Source: Phycicoccus sp. Soil802 (GTDB lineage: Bacteria; Actinomycetota; Actinomycetes; Actinomycetales; Dermatophilaceae). From it: a stretch of DNA of 64,000 bases. The position numbers and the translations under genes are program-made. The stretch is taken from positions 517,256 to 581,255 of the forward strand of contig NZ_LMSS01000006.1 of assembly GCF_001429605.1 (NCBI RefSeq), written 5' to 3'. The notes under the pieces are model-generated. The model saw nothing but the letters and a program-made list of their open reading frames with translations. It was not told where the DNA came from and searched no databases. This document shows positions 23,458-32,317 of this stretch, piece after piece. How positions within the stretch are numbered: the first letter of the stretch is position 1; every line of letters begins with the position of its first letter.

Positions 23458-26046
23458 GTGGCCGCCATGGTCCAGCCCACGGTTCCGCGCCAGCTCGTCG
23501 TCGTCGGCGGCGGGATGGTCGCGCGCCGGCTGGTGGATGCCCTGCGCTCCCGGGACGTGGCGGGCCAGTGGGCGGTGACGCTGCTCTGTGAAGAGCCGCG
23601 TGCCCCCTACGACCGGGTTGCCCTGACGTCCTACTTCACCGGTCGCGACCCCGACGACCTGGCGCTCGGTGGCCAGGAGCTGTGGGACGACCCGCTGGTG
23701 ACGCTGCGGCGCGGCGTCGCCGCCACCTCCGTCGACCGCGACGGACACACGGTCAGCACCTCCGACGGCCGCGTCCTGCCCTACGACTCCCTCGTGCTGG
23801 CGACCGGTTCGTATGCCGCCGTGCCCCCGGTCCCGGGCAAGGACCTCCGCGGCGCGTTCGTCTACCGCACCATCGACGACGTGGCGGGACTGCGCTCCTA
23901 CGTGGAGAACCTGCGCACCGAGGTCGACCGCCCGCTGCGCGGGGCCGTGGTCGGCGGCGGCCTGCTCGGGCTGGAAGCCGCCGGGGCGCTCACCGCCCTC
24001 GACGTGCACACGACCGTCGTCGAGTTCGCGCCCCGCCTGATGCCCCTGCAGGTCGACGAGGGTGGCGGCGAGGCGCTGCGGCGCCTGATCGAGGCGCTGG
24101 GCGTCACCGTCCGCACCGGCACGGCGACCGCCAAGATCGTGGGACGGCTCGGCCGGGTCTCGCGCATGGAGTTCGCCGAGGGTGCCCCGCTCGACGTCGA
24201 CGTGGTCGTCTTCGCCGTCGGGGTCCGTCCGCGCGACGAGCTCGCCCGCGAGTCCGGTCTCGAGGTCGGGGAGCGCGGCGGCGTCGTCGTCGACGACACC
24301 TGCGCCACGAGTGACCCGGCCGTCTGGGCGGTGGGCGAGGTCGCGTGCATCGGTGGCCGCACCCTCGGCCTGGTCGCCCCCGGCTACACCATGGCCGAGA
24401 TCGTGGCCGACCGGCTCCTGGGCGGGGAGGGCACCTTCCCGGGGGCCGACCTGTCCACCAAGCTGAAGCTGCTGGGCGTCGACGTCGCGTCGTTCGGTGA
24501 TGCCTTCGCCGCGGAGCCCGGTGGGCTCGAGGTGGTCATCTCCGACCCCGTCGCCGGCGTCTACAAGAAGCTCGTGATGTCCGACGACGCCCGCACCCTG
24601 CGCGGCGGCATCCTCGTCGGCGACGCCAGCGCCTACGCCGCCCTGCGCCCCATGGTCGGCCGCGCGCTCGGTGGCGACCCCGCGGCATACCTGCTCCCCG
24701 AGGGGGCCGCGCCGGCTCCCGCTGGCGACCTCCCGGACGACGCGGCGGTCTGCTCCTGCAACAACGTCACCGCCGGTGCCATCCGCTGCTCGGTGACCGA
24801 CGCGGGGTGCACCGACCTCGCCGGGGTGAAGGCGTGCACCCGCGCCGGCACGAGCTGCGGCTCCTGCCTCCCCCTCGTGAAGCGCCTGGTCACGACCGAG
24901 CTGGAGAAGTCCGGCATCGAGGTCAGCAGCGCGCTGTGCGAGCACTTCGAGCTGTCCCGCGCGCAGCTCTTCGACGTCGTGCGGGTGCAGGGGCTGACGA
25001 CGTTCAGCGAGATCATCGCCAAGCACGGCACCGGCCGTGGCTGCGACATCTGCAAGCCGGTGATCGGCTCGATCCTCGCCTCGCTCGGCACCGGTCACAT
25101 CCTCGAGGGCGAGCGGGCGTCGTTGCAGGACACCAACGACCACGTGATGGCCAACCTGCAGAAGGACGGCTCGTACTCCGTCGTCCCGCGCATCCCCGGC
25201 GGTGAGGTCACCCCCGAGGGGCTGATCGCCATCGGCGAGGTCGCCAAGGACTTCGGGCTCTACACGAAGATCACCGGCGGCCAGCGGATCGACCTGTTCG
25301 GGGCCCGGATCGAGCAGCTGCCGAAGATCTGGAAGCGGCTCGTGGACGCGGGGTTCGAGTCGGGCCACGCCTACGGGAAGTCGCTGCGCACGGTGAAGTC
25401 GTGCGTCGGCTCGACGTGGTGCCGCTACGGCGTGCAGGACTCCGTGGGCCTGGCCATCGCGTTGGAGCTGCGCTACCGCGGGCTCCGGTCGCCCCACAAG
25501 CTCAAGCTCGGGGTGTCGGGCTGCGCACGCGAGTGCGCCGAGGCGCGCGGCAAGGACGTCGGGGTCATCGCGACGGACCAGGGCTGGAACCTCTACGTGG
25601 GTGGCAATGGCGGCTTCACCCCGCGGCACGCCCAGCTCCTGGCCGAGGACCTCGACACCGAGACCCTGGTGCGCACCATCGACCGCTTCCTCATGTACTA
25701 CGTCCGCACCGCCGACCGCCTCCAGCGGACCGCCGCCTGGGTGGAGGACCACGAGGGCGGCCTCGACGCCATCCGGGCGGTCGTGCTCGACGACTCGCTC
25801 GGGATCGGTGCCGACCTCGACCTCGCGATGGCTGGTCACGTCGACGGCTACGAGGACGAGTGGGCCGCCGCCCTCGACGACCCCGAGACCCTGCGGCGCT
25901 TCGGGTCCTTCGTCAACGCCCCGGACCAGCCCGACGACACCCTCGCCTACGTCAGCGAGCGCGGGCAGCCGCGTCCGGCCACCGAGTCCGAGCGGGCCGA
26001 CTCGGGCGTCCTGATCGCCGGGACGACCCTGGAGGTGCGGCGATGA
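23458..26046 (+). CDS. nirB: Nitrite reductase [NAD(P)H] large subunit
   Basis: The 862-residue enzyme reduces nitrite to ammonium with six electrons. Domains in order are an FAD/NAD module (VVVGGGMVARRL and VVGGGLLGLEAAG), a BFD-like 2Fe-2S domain (CSCNNV with TSCGSC), then the two-part siroheme-4Fe4S domain. Cluster cysteines are Cys649, Cys655 (CVGSTWC), Cys689 and Cys693 (GCARECAE). The start is GTG 23458, one base after the previous stop; an ATG three codons on is possible. nirD follows with a 4-nt overlap. Confidence 0.93.
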   Translation: MAAMVQPTVPRQLVVVGGGMVARRLVDALRSRDVAGQWAVTLLCEEPRAPYDRVALTSYFTGRDPDDLALGGQELWDDPLVTLRRGVAATSVDRDGHTVSTSDGRVLPYDSLVLATGSYAAVPPVPGKDLRGAFVYRTIDDVAGLRSYVENLRTEVDRPLRGAVVGGGLLGLEAAGALTALDVHTTVVEFAPRLMPLQVDEGGGEALRRLIEALGVTVRTGTATAKIVGRLGRVSRMEFAEGAPLDVDVVVFAVGVRPRDELARESGLEVGERGGVVVDDTCATSDPAVWAVGEVACIGGRTLGLVAPGYTMAEIVADRLLGGEGTFPGADLSTKLKLLGVDVASFGDAFAAEPGGLEVVISDPVAGVYKKLVMSDDARTLRGGILVGDASAYAALRPMVGRALGGDPAAYLLPEGAAPAPAGDLPDDAAVCSCNNVTAGAIRCSVTDAGCTDLAGVKACTRAGTSCGSCLPLVKRLVTTELEKSGIEVSSALCEHFELSRAQLFDVVRVQGLTTFSEIIAKHGTGRGCDICKPVIGSILASLGTGHILEGERASLQDTNDHVMANLQKDGSYSVVPRIPGGEVTPEGLIAIGEVAKDFGLYTKITGGQRIDLFGARIEQLPKIWKRLVDAGFESGHAYGKSLRTVKSCVGSTWCRYGVQDSVGLAIALELRYRGLRSPHKLKLGVSGCARECAEARGKDVGVIATDQGWNLYVGGNGGFTPRHAQLLAEDLDTETLVRTIDRFLMYYVRTADRLQRTAAWVEDHEGGLDAIRAVVLDDSLGIGADLDLAMAGHVDGYEDEWAAALDDPETLRRFGSFVNAPDQPDDTLAYVSERGQPRPATESERADSGVLIAGTTLEVRR

Positions 26047-26444
26047 GCGTGGAGGTCAGCGCCGAGGTGGCAGCCGCGGCGGCCCTGACGTGGCACGAGG
26101 TGTGCGTGCTGGCCGACCTGTCCCCGGAGCGCGGCGCCGCCGCCTTGCTCGACGGCGTGCAGGTCGCGCTGTTCCGCACGCACGACGACCAGGTGTATGC
26201 CGTGCAGCAGCTCGACCCCTACAGCGCCGCGAACGTCATGTCCCGAGGGATCGTGGGGAGCCGGGGAGACGTGCCCACCGTCGCGTCGCCGATGTACAAG
26301 CAGGTCTTCGACCTGCGCACCGGCGAGTGCCTGGACGCCGTGGGCAAGGAGCCGAAGCCGTTGCAGTCGTATGCCGTGACCGTCGTCGACGGAGTCGTCA
26401 GCGTCGGCCTGCCCGCCCCTGGTCCTCCCGGCGGTGCGACATGA
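26043..26444 (+). CDS. nirD: Nitrite reductase [NAD(P)H] small subunit
   Basis: The 133-residue Rieske-fold protein without cluster ligands is the partner of NirB. It has VYAVQQLDPYSAANVMSRGIVG, then SPMYKQVFDLRTGECLDA, standard NirD landmarks. It overlaps nirB by ATGA and ends 4 nt into the siroheme gene, so all are one transcript. The nirD-like gene at 17601 is a paralogue with a longer N-terminus. Confidence 0.93.
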   Translation: MSVEVSAEVAAAAALTWHEVCVLADLSPERGAAALLDGVQVALFRTHDDQVYAVQQLDPYSAANVMSRGIVGSRGDVPTVASPMYKQVFDLRTGECLDAVGKEPKPLQSYAVTVVDGVVSVGLPAPGPPGGAT

Positions 26445-27655
26445 CGACCCTGGTCGGCCTGGACGTCACCGGGCGGCGCGTGGTCGTGGCCGGCGGTGGA
26501 CCGGTGGCCGCCCGCCGCGCCAACGCCCTGGCCCGGGACGGAGCCCTGGTCACCGTGGTCGCCCCGCAGCTGTGTGAGGACCTGTTCGACGCGGTCGCCG
26601 ACGGCACTGTCGAGTGGGTCGACCGCGAGGTCGAGGAGAGGGACCTCGCCGACACCTGGCTGGTCCACGCCGCCACCGACGACCCGGGCGTGAACGCCCG
26701 GGTCTCGCAGTGGGCCACCGCCGCCCGCATCTGGAGCGTGTGCGCCAGCGACGCCGAGCTGGGGACCGCCCGCACGCCGGCCACCACCGAGCACGCCGAC
26801 CTGCTCGTCGGGGTGGTGTCGACCGGCCACCCCGACCCGCGCCGGGCCGCCGCGGTGCGCGACCGGCTCGAGTGGACCCTGCACTCCGGCGACCTGGACC
26901 TGCGTGCCCGACGTCGCCGGGAAGGGGTCCGTGGGCGGGTCGTGCTCGTCGGCGGCGGCCCCGGGGCCGCCGACCTGATGACCCTGCGGGCCCGTCGGCT
27001 GCTGTCCGAGGCGGACGTGGTGGTCACCGACCGGCTCGGCCCGACCAGCGTCCTGGCGGACCTGCCGCGCGACGTCGAGGTCGTCGACGTCGGCAAGACG
27101 CCCGGCCTGCACGCCGTCACGCAGGACGAGATCAACCGGATCCTGGTCGACCACGCCCAGCGAGGTCGGCTGGTCGTGCGCCTCAAGGGTGGCGACCCCT
27201 TCCTCTTCGGCCGCGGGGGTGAGGAGGAACTCGCGCTGGCGGCCCACGGCATACCGGTCGAGGTCGTGCCCGGAGTGAGCTCGGCCCTGGCGGCTCCGGC
27301 GGCGGCCGGCATCCCCGTCACCCACCGGGGCACGGTCGCCGCCGTGCACGTCGCCCACGGCCACGGCCGGCTCGACGACACCGCTGTCGGGGCGGTGGTG
27401 CGGGGCGAGGCGACCCTCGTGGTCCTGATGGGCATCAGCCTGCTGGCCGACCACGTCGCCCGCCTGCTCTCGGCCGGGGCATCCGAGCAGGTACCGGTGG
27501 CGGTCATCGAGGACGCCAGCCTCGACACGCAGCGGGTCACCCGGGGCACCCTGTCGACCATCGCCGCGACCTGCGCCGCCCGGCAGGTGCGTGCCCCGGC
27601 GGTCGTCGTCGTGGGGGCCGTGGCCGCCGAGGGCTTCCTGGCGGCGCCGCCGTGA
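26441..27655 (+). CDS. cobA: Uroporphyrinogen-III C-methyltransferase fused to a siroheme-synthase dehydrogenase domain
   Basis: The 404-residue protein makes the siroheme cofactor of NirB. The N-terminal part (about 1-150) is a CysG-B/Met8-like precorrin-2 dehydrogenase fold with VVVAGGGPVAARRANAL. The C-terminal part is the SAM-dependent methyltransferase with VLVGGGPGAADLMTLRA, VRLKGGDPFLFGRGGEE and VVPGVSSALAAPA. The start overlaps nirD by 4 nt. Ferrochelatase activity may lie in the N-terminal module as in CysG. The gene could equally be named cysG. Confidence 0.88.
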   Translation: MTTLVGLDVTGRRVVVAGGGPVAARRANALARDGALVTVVAPQLCEDLFDAVADGTVEWVDREVEERDLADTWLVHAATDDPGVNARVSQWATAARIWSVCASDAELGTARTPATTEHADLLVGVVSTGHPDPRRAAAVRDRLEWTLHSGDLDLRARRRREGVRGRVVLVGGGPGAADLMTLRARRLLSEADVVVTDRLGPTSVLADLPRDVEVVDVGKTPGLHAVTQDEINRILVDHAQRGRLVVRLKGGDPFLFGRGGEEELALAAHGIPVEVVPGVSSALAAPAAAGIPVTHRGTVAAVHVAHGHGRLDDTAVGAVVRGEATLVVLMGISLLADHVARLLSAGASEQVPVAVIEDASLDTQRVTRGTLSTIAATCAARQVRAPAVVVVGAVAAEGFLAAPP

Positions 27656-28767
27656 GCACCCGCCTGGGCCAGGTGATGACCGGCTGCGTCGTGCTGGTGA
27701 CCGCCGACCGCCGGTCCGGAGAGCTGGCCTCGGCGCTGACCCGGCGCGGCGCCACCGTGCGGCACGCCCCGGCCCTGAGCATCGTGCCCCACGAGCACGA
27801 TGACGAGCTGTTGGCCCACACCCGGGAGCTCCTCGACGCCCCACCCGACATCGTGGTCATCACGACGGGCATCGGGTTCCGGGGGTGGGTGGAGGCGGCC
27901 GACGCCGCCGGTCTGGCCGACCAGCTCGTGCAGGTCCTCTCCCGGGCGCGGATCATCGCGCGTGGCCCCAAGGCCAACGGGGCGATCCAGGCCGCCGGGC
28001 TGCAGGCGGACTGGGTGGCCGAGTCGGAGACGAGCGCGGAGATCCTCGACCTGCTGCTGGCCGAAGGCGTCGCCGACCAGGTGGTCGCGGTGCAGCACCA
28101 CGGCGCCGGGGCCGATGGGCTCGACACCGAGCTGGCCGCCGCTGGGGCGCAGGTCCGCAGCCTCGTCGTCTACCGCTGGGGCCCGCCCCCCGATCCGGTG
28201 GCCCTCAAGCTGTCCGTCCTCGCCGCGGCCGACGGCGAGATCGACGCGGCCGTCTTCACCTCCGCCCCCGGCGCAGCGGCCTGGCTCGCCGAGATGGACG
28301 CCCAAGGCGTCGGCGCCGAGATCGTGGCGCGCACCTGCAGCGGCAGCATGGTGGTGGCCGCCGTCGGTCCGGTGACGGCGAAACCGTTGCAGGAGAGGGG
28401 CATCCAACCGATCGTCCCCGACCGCGGACGGCTCGGCGCCCTCGTCCGCACCCTCGTCAACCACTACGAGCAGGCCCAGACCTCCGCGGTCCAGACGACC
28501 GCCGGACGACTCCAGGTCCGGCGCACCGTCGCACTGCTCGACGACCACGTCCTCCCCGTGTCACCCAGCGGCCTCGAGGTGCTGCGCGTGCTGGCCGACG
28601 CCGGGGGCGAGGTGGTCACCCGCGCCCAGGTGCTGTCGGTCCTCCCCGGGGACTCGACCGACCCGCACGCGGCCGAGGTGGCCATCGCCCGGCTCCGCGA
28701 AGCCGTGGGGCACAAGGGAATGGTCAAGACCGTGGTCAAGCGCGGCTACCGGCTGACCACGACCTGA
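27652..28767 (+). CDS. nnaR: HemD-like domain plus winged-helix regulator (NnaR type)
   Basis: The 371-residue protein combines a uroporphyrinogen-III-synthase-like domain (about 1-265) with a C-terminal OmpR-type winged helix (LPVSPSGLEVLRVLADAGGE and RLREAVGHKGMVKTVVKRGY). This architecture and its place at the end of the nitrite operon match NnaR, a co-activator that works with GlnR on nitrate and nitrite genes in Streptomyces and mycobacteria. The GTG overlaps the previous stop. Whether the HemD domain retains synthase activity is not clear from sequence. Confidence 0.82.
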   Translation: MSTRLGQVMTGCVVLVTADRRSGELASALTRRGATVRHAPALSIVPHEHDDELLAHTRELLDAPPDIVVITTGIGFRGWVEAADAAGLADQLVQVLSRARIIARGPKANGAIQAAGLQADWVAESETSAEILDLLLAEGVADQVVAVQHHGAGADGLDTELAAAGAQVRSLVVYRWGPPPDPVALKLSVLAAADGEIDAAVFTSAPGAAAWLAEMDAQGVGAEIVARTCSGSMVVAAVGPVTAKPLQERGIQPIVPDRGRLGALVRTLVNHYEQAQTSAVQTTAGRLQVRRTVALLDDHVLPVSPSGLEVLRVLADAGGEVVTRAQVLSVLPGDSTDPHAAEVAIARLREAVGHKGMVKTVVKRGYRLTTT

Positions 28768-28796
28768 CCACGACCTGACCACAACCCGACCACGAC

Positions 28797-28848
28797 CTGA
28801 CCCGACCGGCCGACGACCGGCTGACGACTGACCCGACCGGCCGACGAC
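28797..28848. repeat. Short direct repeats after nnaR
   Basis: A 21-bp unit recurs at 28797-28817 and 28828-28848, preceded by an array of CTGACCACGAC-like 11-mers from 28752. The stretch between nnaR and the convergent 5'-nucleotidase gene is otherwise empty. The GACGACCGG-type units could form weak hairpins for termination. Confidence 0.6.
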
Positions 28849-28883
28849 TGGCCGATGACTGACCAGGCGGGGCGACGGCCGAC

Positions 28884-30785
28884 CTAGTGGCGGCCGCCCT
28901 CGGCGGCTCCCTCGACGACGACGGGCTGGCCGTTCGAGACGAGCTTCCAGTCGTACGTGGTGAAGGTGGTCGGGTCGATCACGCCCTGGTCGGTGGCCCA
29001 GTCGATGAGGAGCTGCCGGATCTCGACCTGCGCGTTGTAGAGGACCGGAGCCGTGGTCACGCCGGGGAAGCCGCCACCACCGGACTGGCGGTAGTTGTTG
29101 ATGGCGATGACGAACCCCGCTGCCGGGTCGATCGGTTGCCCGGCGTAGGTGAGGTTGGCGATCCGCTGGCCCACCGGCTGGGCGATGTCGATGTCGTAGG
29201 CCAGGGAGGCGTCGAGGCCGCCCATGATGTCGTAGTTGTAGTCCGGGATGGGGCTGCCGGTCGTCGGGCTGATGGCACCGGTCACGGCGTCGGGGGCGAA
29301 GGGTCCGGTGCCGGTGACGGTCTTGAAGTAGGCGGCGGAGTACTCGAGGTAGGCCTTGACCTGCGCGCCGGTGAAGCGGATGCCGAGGAGCGTGTTGTCG
29401 TAGATGTACAGGCCCGCGACGTCGCGCACGGTGACGTTGCCCGCGGGGATCGCGGCATCGCGGTTGAAGGGCGCGGCGATCGACAAGACCGGCAGCGACT
29501 CGTCGGGGGTGCCGGCCAGCGCCGCCTTCACGGCGTCGGCCTGCACGTGGTTGATGAAGTCGATCGCGGCGGTGTCCTCGAACCGGGCCGTCGCCGCCGA
29601 CATGGCCACGGTGCAGGTGCCGATGACGGAGTTGACGTAGGTGCGCACGATGGCGTGGTCCTCGAGCACGAGGGCGGCCACCTCGGGGTCCTCCGGGACC
29701 GTCTTCGCGTCGAGGAGCGTCGCACGAGAGCTGGTGAGGTGCCAGCGGCCCTTGCTGAACTCGAGGACGAAGTCCATGACGGACAGCCGCATCCCCCACT
29801 TGAGCGGCTCGGTCAGCAGCACCTTCTTGCCGGGCGTGACCTTGCTCGGCACGAGCAGCTCGACGACCTCCTCGTGGGCGTGCCCCACGAGGACCGCGTC
29901 GACACCCGCAACCTCTTCCGCGAGCTGGCGGGACGCGTTCTCCGGGAACGGCAGCGCGTCGCCGTACGACGAGCCGGGCTTGGAGCCCGAGTGGCACGAG
30001 ACGATGACGAGGTCGCACCCGGCCTGCTTCAGCCGCGGGACCATCACCTTTGCCTGCTCGACGATGCCCGGGAACTTCACCAGTCCCTCGACGTTGGCCT
30101 TGTCCCAGATGGCGACGCCGGGCGTCACGAGGCCGAGGATGCCGACCTTGACCGGCTTGCTCCCCCGGACCTGGAAGGTGCGGATCACGTAGGGCTTGAA
30201 GATCGGGGCGCCGCTGGTCCAGTCGACCGAGTTGGCGCTGAGCAGCGGGAAGCTGCACTGCGACTCGAAGGCCCGCAGGGTGTCGAGCCCGTAGTTGAAC
30301 TCGTGGTTGCCCAGGGCGGCCGCGTCGTAGCCGATCGCGTTCATCGCCTTGGCCATCGGGTGCTTCGACCCGCCCGTGATCGGGTCGACCTTGGCGTAGT
30401 AGTAGGCCAGCGGGGTGCCCTGGATCGTGTCGCCCGCGTCGAGCAGGAGGGTGTTCTGGGCGCCGCGCTCGGCCCGGACAGCGCTGACCAGGGTGGCGAT
30501 CTTGGCCAGGCCGATGTCGTTGTGCGCCGAGTCGTCGTACTCGACGTCCTTGAAGTAGTCCCAGTTCAGCGCGTTGCCGTGGGTGTCGGTCGTGCCCAGC
30601 ACGGTCAGCCGGAAGGTGGGCGGCGTCTTCGCCGTTGGCCGGCCGGCTTCGGGCACCGCGTCGGCCCGCGGGGCACTGGCGAAGAAGGCCGCTCCGGCCC
30701 CTCCGACGACCGCGAGCGCGAGCATCTCGCGACGGCTCGTCTCGTGCTGGCCGAGGTCCTGGACGGCGGTGCGGGCGGACGTCAC
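28884..30785 (-). CDS. Tat-exported 5'-nucleotidase / cyclic phosphodiesterase
   Basis: The 633-residue protein has a twin-arginine signal (TSRREMLALAVVGGAGAAFF). A metallophosphatase domain follows, with TTDTHGN, DAGDTIQGT, ALGNHEFNYG and the HAHE motif in VGHAHEEVV, and then the C-terminal 5'-nucleotidase domain. It probably hydrolyses nucleotides outside the membrane for phosphate or nucleoside recovery. The GTG at 30785 is chosen because GGAGG lies 5 nt upstream; an in-frame TTG at 30803 would include that ribosome site. Confidence 0.88.
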   Translation of the reverse strand: MTSARTAVQDLGQHETSRREMLALAVVGGAGAAFFASAPRADAVPEAGRPTAKTPPTFRLTVLGTTDTHGNALNWDYFKDVEYDDSAHNDIGLAKIATLVSAVRAERGAQNTLLLDAGDTIQGTPLAYYYAKVDPITGGSKHPMAKAMNAIGYDAAALGNHEFNYGLDTLRAFESQCSFPLLSANSVDWTSGAPIFKPYVIRTFQVRGSKPVKVGILGLVTPGVAIWDKANVEGLVKFPGIVEQAKVMVPRLKQAGCDLVIVSCHSGSKPGSSYGDALPFPENASRQLAEEVAGVDAVLVGHAHEEVVELLVPSKVTPGKKVLLTEPLKWGMRLSVMDFVLEFSKGRWHLTSSRATLLDAKTVPEDPEVAALVLEDHAIVRTYVNSVIGTCTVAMSAATARFEDTAAIDFINHVQADAVKAALAGTPDESLPVLSIAAPFNRDAAIPAGNVTVRDVAGLYIYDNTLLGIRFTGAQVKAYLEYSAAYFKTVTGTGPFAPDAVTGAISPTTGSPIPDYNYDIMGGLDASLAYDIDIAQPVGQRIANLTYAGQPIDPAAGFVIAINNYRQSGGGGFPGVTTAPVLYNAQVEIRQLLIDWATDQGVIDPTTFTTYDWKLVSNGQPVVVEGAAEGGRH

Positions 30786-30936
30786 GATTGCCTCCAACGA
30801 CAAGTGGCCGGGAGCGGGGGCGGCTCCCGGGTGCGCGGGCCTCGTCGTCGTCGACGGGGCGGGTCTTTCAGCCTAACCCGGGCATGACACGACAGACCAT
30901 GCCGAACTGGCAAAGTCTGCCGGTCAGCCGATGCGG

Positions 30937-32217
30937 TCAGCCGATGCTGTAGTCGGAGCCGTCCCCCGTGCCACCGTCGCCGGTGCGACCGCGGCTCCAC
31001 GACCAGGCGTACTTCCCGTCGTCGACGGCCCGACCGCCCTCACCGAGCTCGAGCGGGCGGAAGGTGTCGACCATGACGGCCAGCTCGTCGAAGTACTCGA
31101 CGCCGATCGACGCCTCCGACGCCCCGGGCTGCGGCCCGTGGGCATGACCGCCCGGGTGCACCGAGATCGAGCCCTTGCCGATGCCCGAGCCCTTGCGGGC
31201 CTCGTAGTCCCCGTCGACGTAGAACATGATCTCGTCGCTGTCGACGTTCGAGTGGTAGTAGGGCACCGGGATCGAGAGCGGGTGGTAGTCGACCTTGCGC
31301 GGCACGAAGTTGCAGATCACGAAGTTCCAGCCCTCGAAGACCTGGTGCACCGGCGGCGGCTGGTGCACCCGTCCTGTGATCGGCTCGTAGTCCCGCACGT
31401 TGAACGCGTAGGGGTAGAGGCACCCGTCCCAGCCGACGACGTCGAGCGGGTGGAAGGGCAGGGTGTGCACCGTCCCGACGATCCCGCCCGGTCCGTTGCC
31501 GCGGTGCTTGATGTAGACCTCGGTCTCGTCGCCCGGCTCTCCGCCGACGTCCTCGGCGAGCAGCGGGCCGGCCGGTGCGCGCAGGTCGCGCTCGCAGTAA
31601 GGCGCGTGCTCGAGCAGCTGGCCGTACTTGGACAGGTAGCGCTTGGGCGGGGCGATGTGGGAGTTCGCCTCGATGCAGTAGGTCCGCAGCGGCTCCTTGG
31701 CCGAGCGCTTCGGGATCCAGCGATGCGTCGTCGCCCGCGGGATGACCAGGTAGTCGCCCTCGGCCACGTCGAACGCCCCGAACACCGTCTCGACCCGCGC
31801 CCTCCCGCGCTCGACGTACACGCACTCGTCGCCGATCCCGTTGCGGTACCACGGGCTGGGAGCTCCGGCCACGGCATACGAGATGCGCACGTCGCCGTTG
31901 CCGAGGACGAGGCGACGGCCGGTCACGACGTCGGTGTTCTTCACGTCCTTGGCCTCGAAGAGGTCGTGCAGCTTGAGGTGCCTGGGCATCAGCGGGTGGT
32001 TCGGCGTCGTCGACAGGTCGCCGATCACCCACTCCCGCGCGCCCGCGACGGTCGAGGGGATGTTGCGGTGGTAGAGCAGCGAGGAGTCGGAGGAGAAGCC
32101 CTCCTCCCCCATCAGCTCCTCGTAGTAGAGCTCGCCCTGCTTGCCTCGGCCGGCCGGCCGGCGGTGCTGGGTGTGCCGCTTCGGCGGGATGTTGCCCTGG
32201 TGCTGGTAGAACGCCAT
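30937..32217 (-). CDS. hmgA: Homogentisate 1,2-dioxygenase
   Basis: The 426-residue non-haem iron enzyme opens the homogentisate ring to maleylacetoacetate in tyrosine degradation. The N-terminus FYQHQGNIPPKRHTQ and the iron-site regions PYYHSNVDSDEIMFYV (His and Glu ligands) and HPGGHAHGPQ are clear. It is divergent from an unknown gene and fahA, forming a catabolic locus with hppD and an Lrp regulator. A maleylacetoacetate isomerase gene is not in the window. Confidence 0.93.
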   Translation of the reverse strand: MAFYQHQGNIPPKRHTQHRRPAGRGKQGELYYEELMGEEGFSSDSSLLYHRNIPSTVAGAREWVIGDLSTTPNHPLMPRHLKLHDLFEAKDVKNTDVVTGRRLVLGNGDVRISYAVAGAPSPWYRNGIGDECVYVERGRARVETVFGAFDVAEGDYLVIPRATTHRWIPKRSAKEPLRTYCIEANSHIAPPKRYLSKYGQLLEHAPYCERDLRAPAGPLLAEDVGGEPGDETEVYIKHRGNGPGGIVGTVHTLPFHPLDVVGWDGCLYPYAFNVRDYEPITGRVHQPPPVHQVFEGWNFVICNFVPRKVDYHPLSIPVPYYHSNVDSDEIMFYVDGDYEARKGSGIGKGSISVHPGGHAHGPQPGASEASIGVEYFDELAVMVDTFRPLELGEGGRAVDDGKYAWSWSRGRTGDGGTGDGSDYSIG

Positions 32218-32317
32218 CGCTCACTCTCTCGTCCGGTGGTCCCTCGTCCGGTTGGGGCGAGCATTGCACGACCGACCGCCATCCCGACACCGTGGGCTGC
32301 CCGGTAGCCTCACCGCC

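Noticed and set aside
23245-25839. An 864-codon open frame on the minus strand
   Set aside because: It is antisense to nirB, which carries complete FAD and siroheme motifs; the shadow has only low-complexity Gly/Asp/Arg sequence.
28768-28883. CRISPR-like array
   Set aside because: Units are short, touching and degenerate, with no unique spacers and no cas genes nearby.
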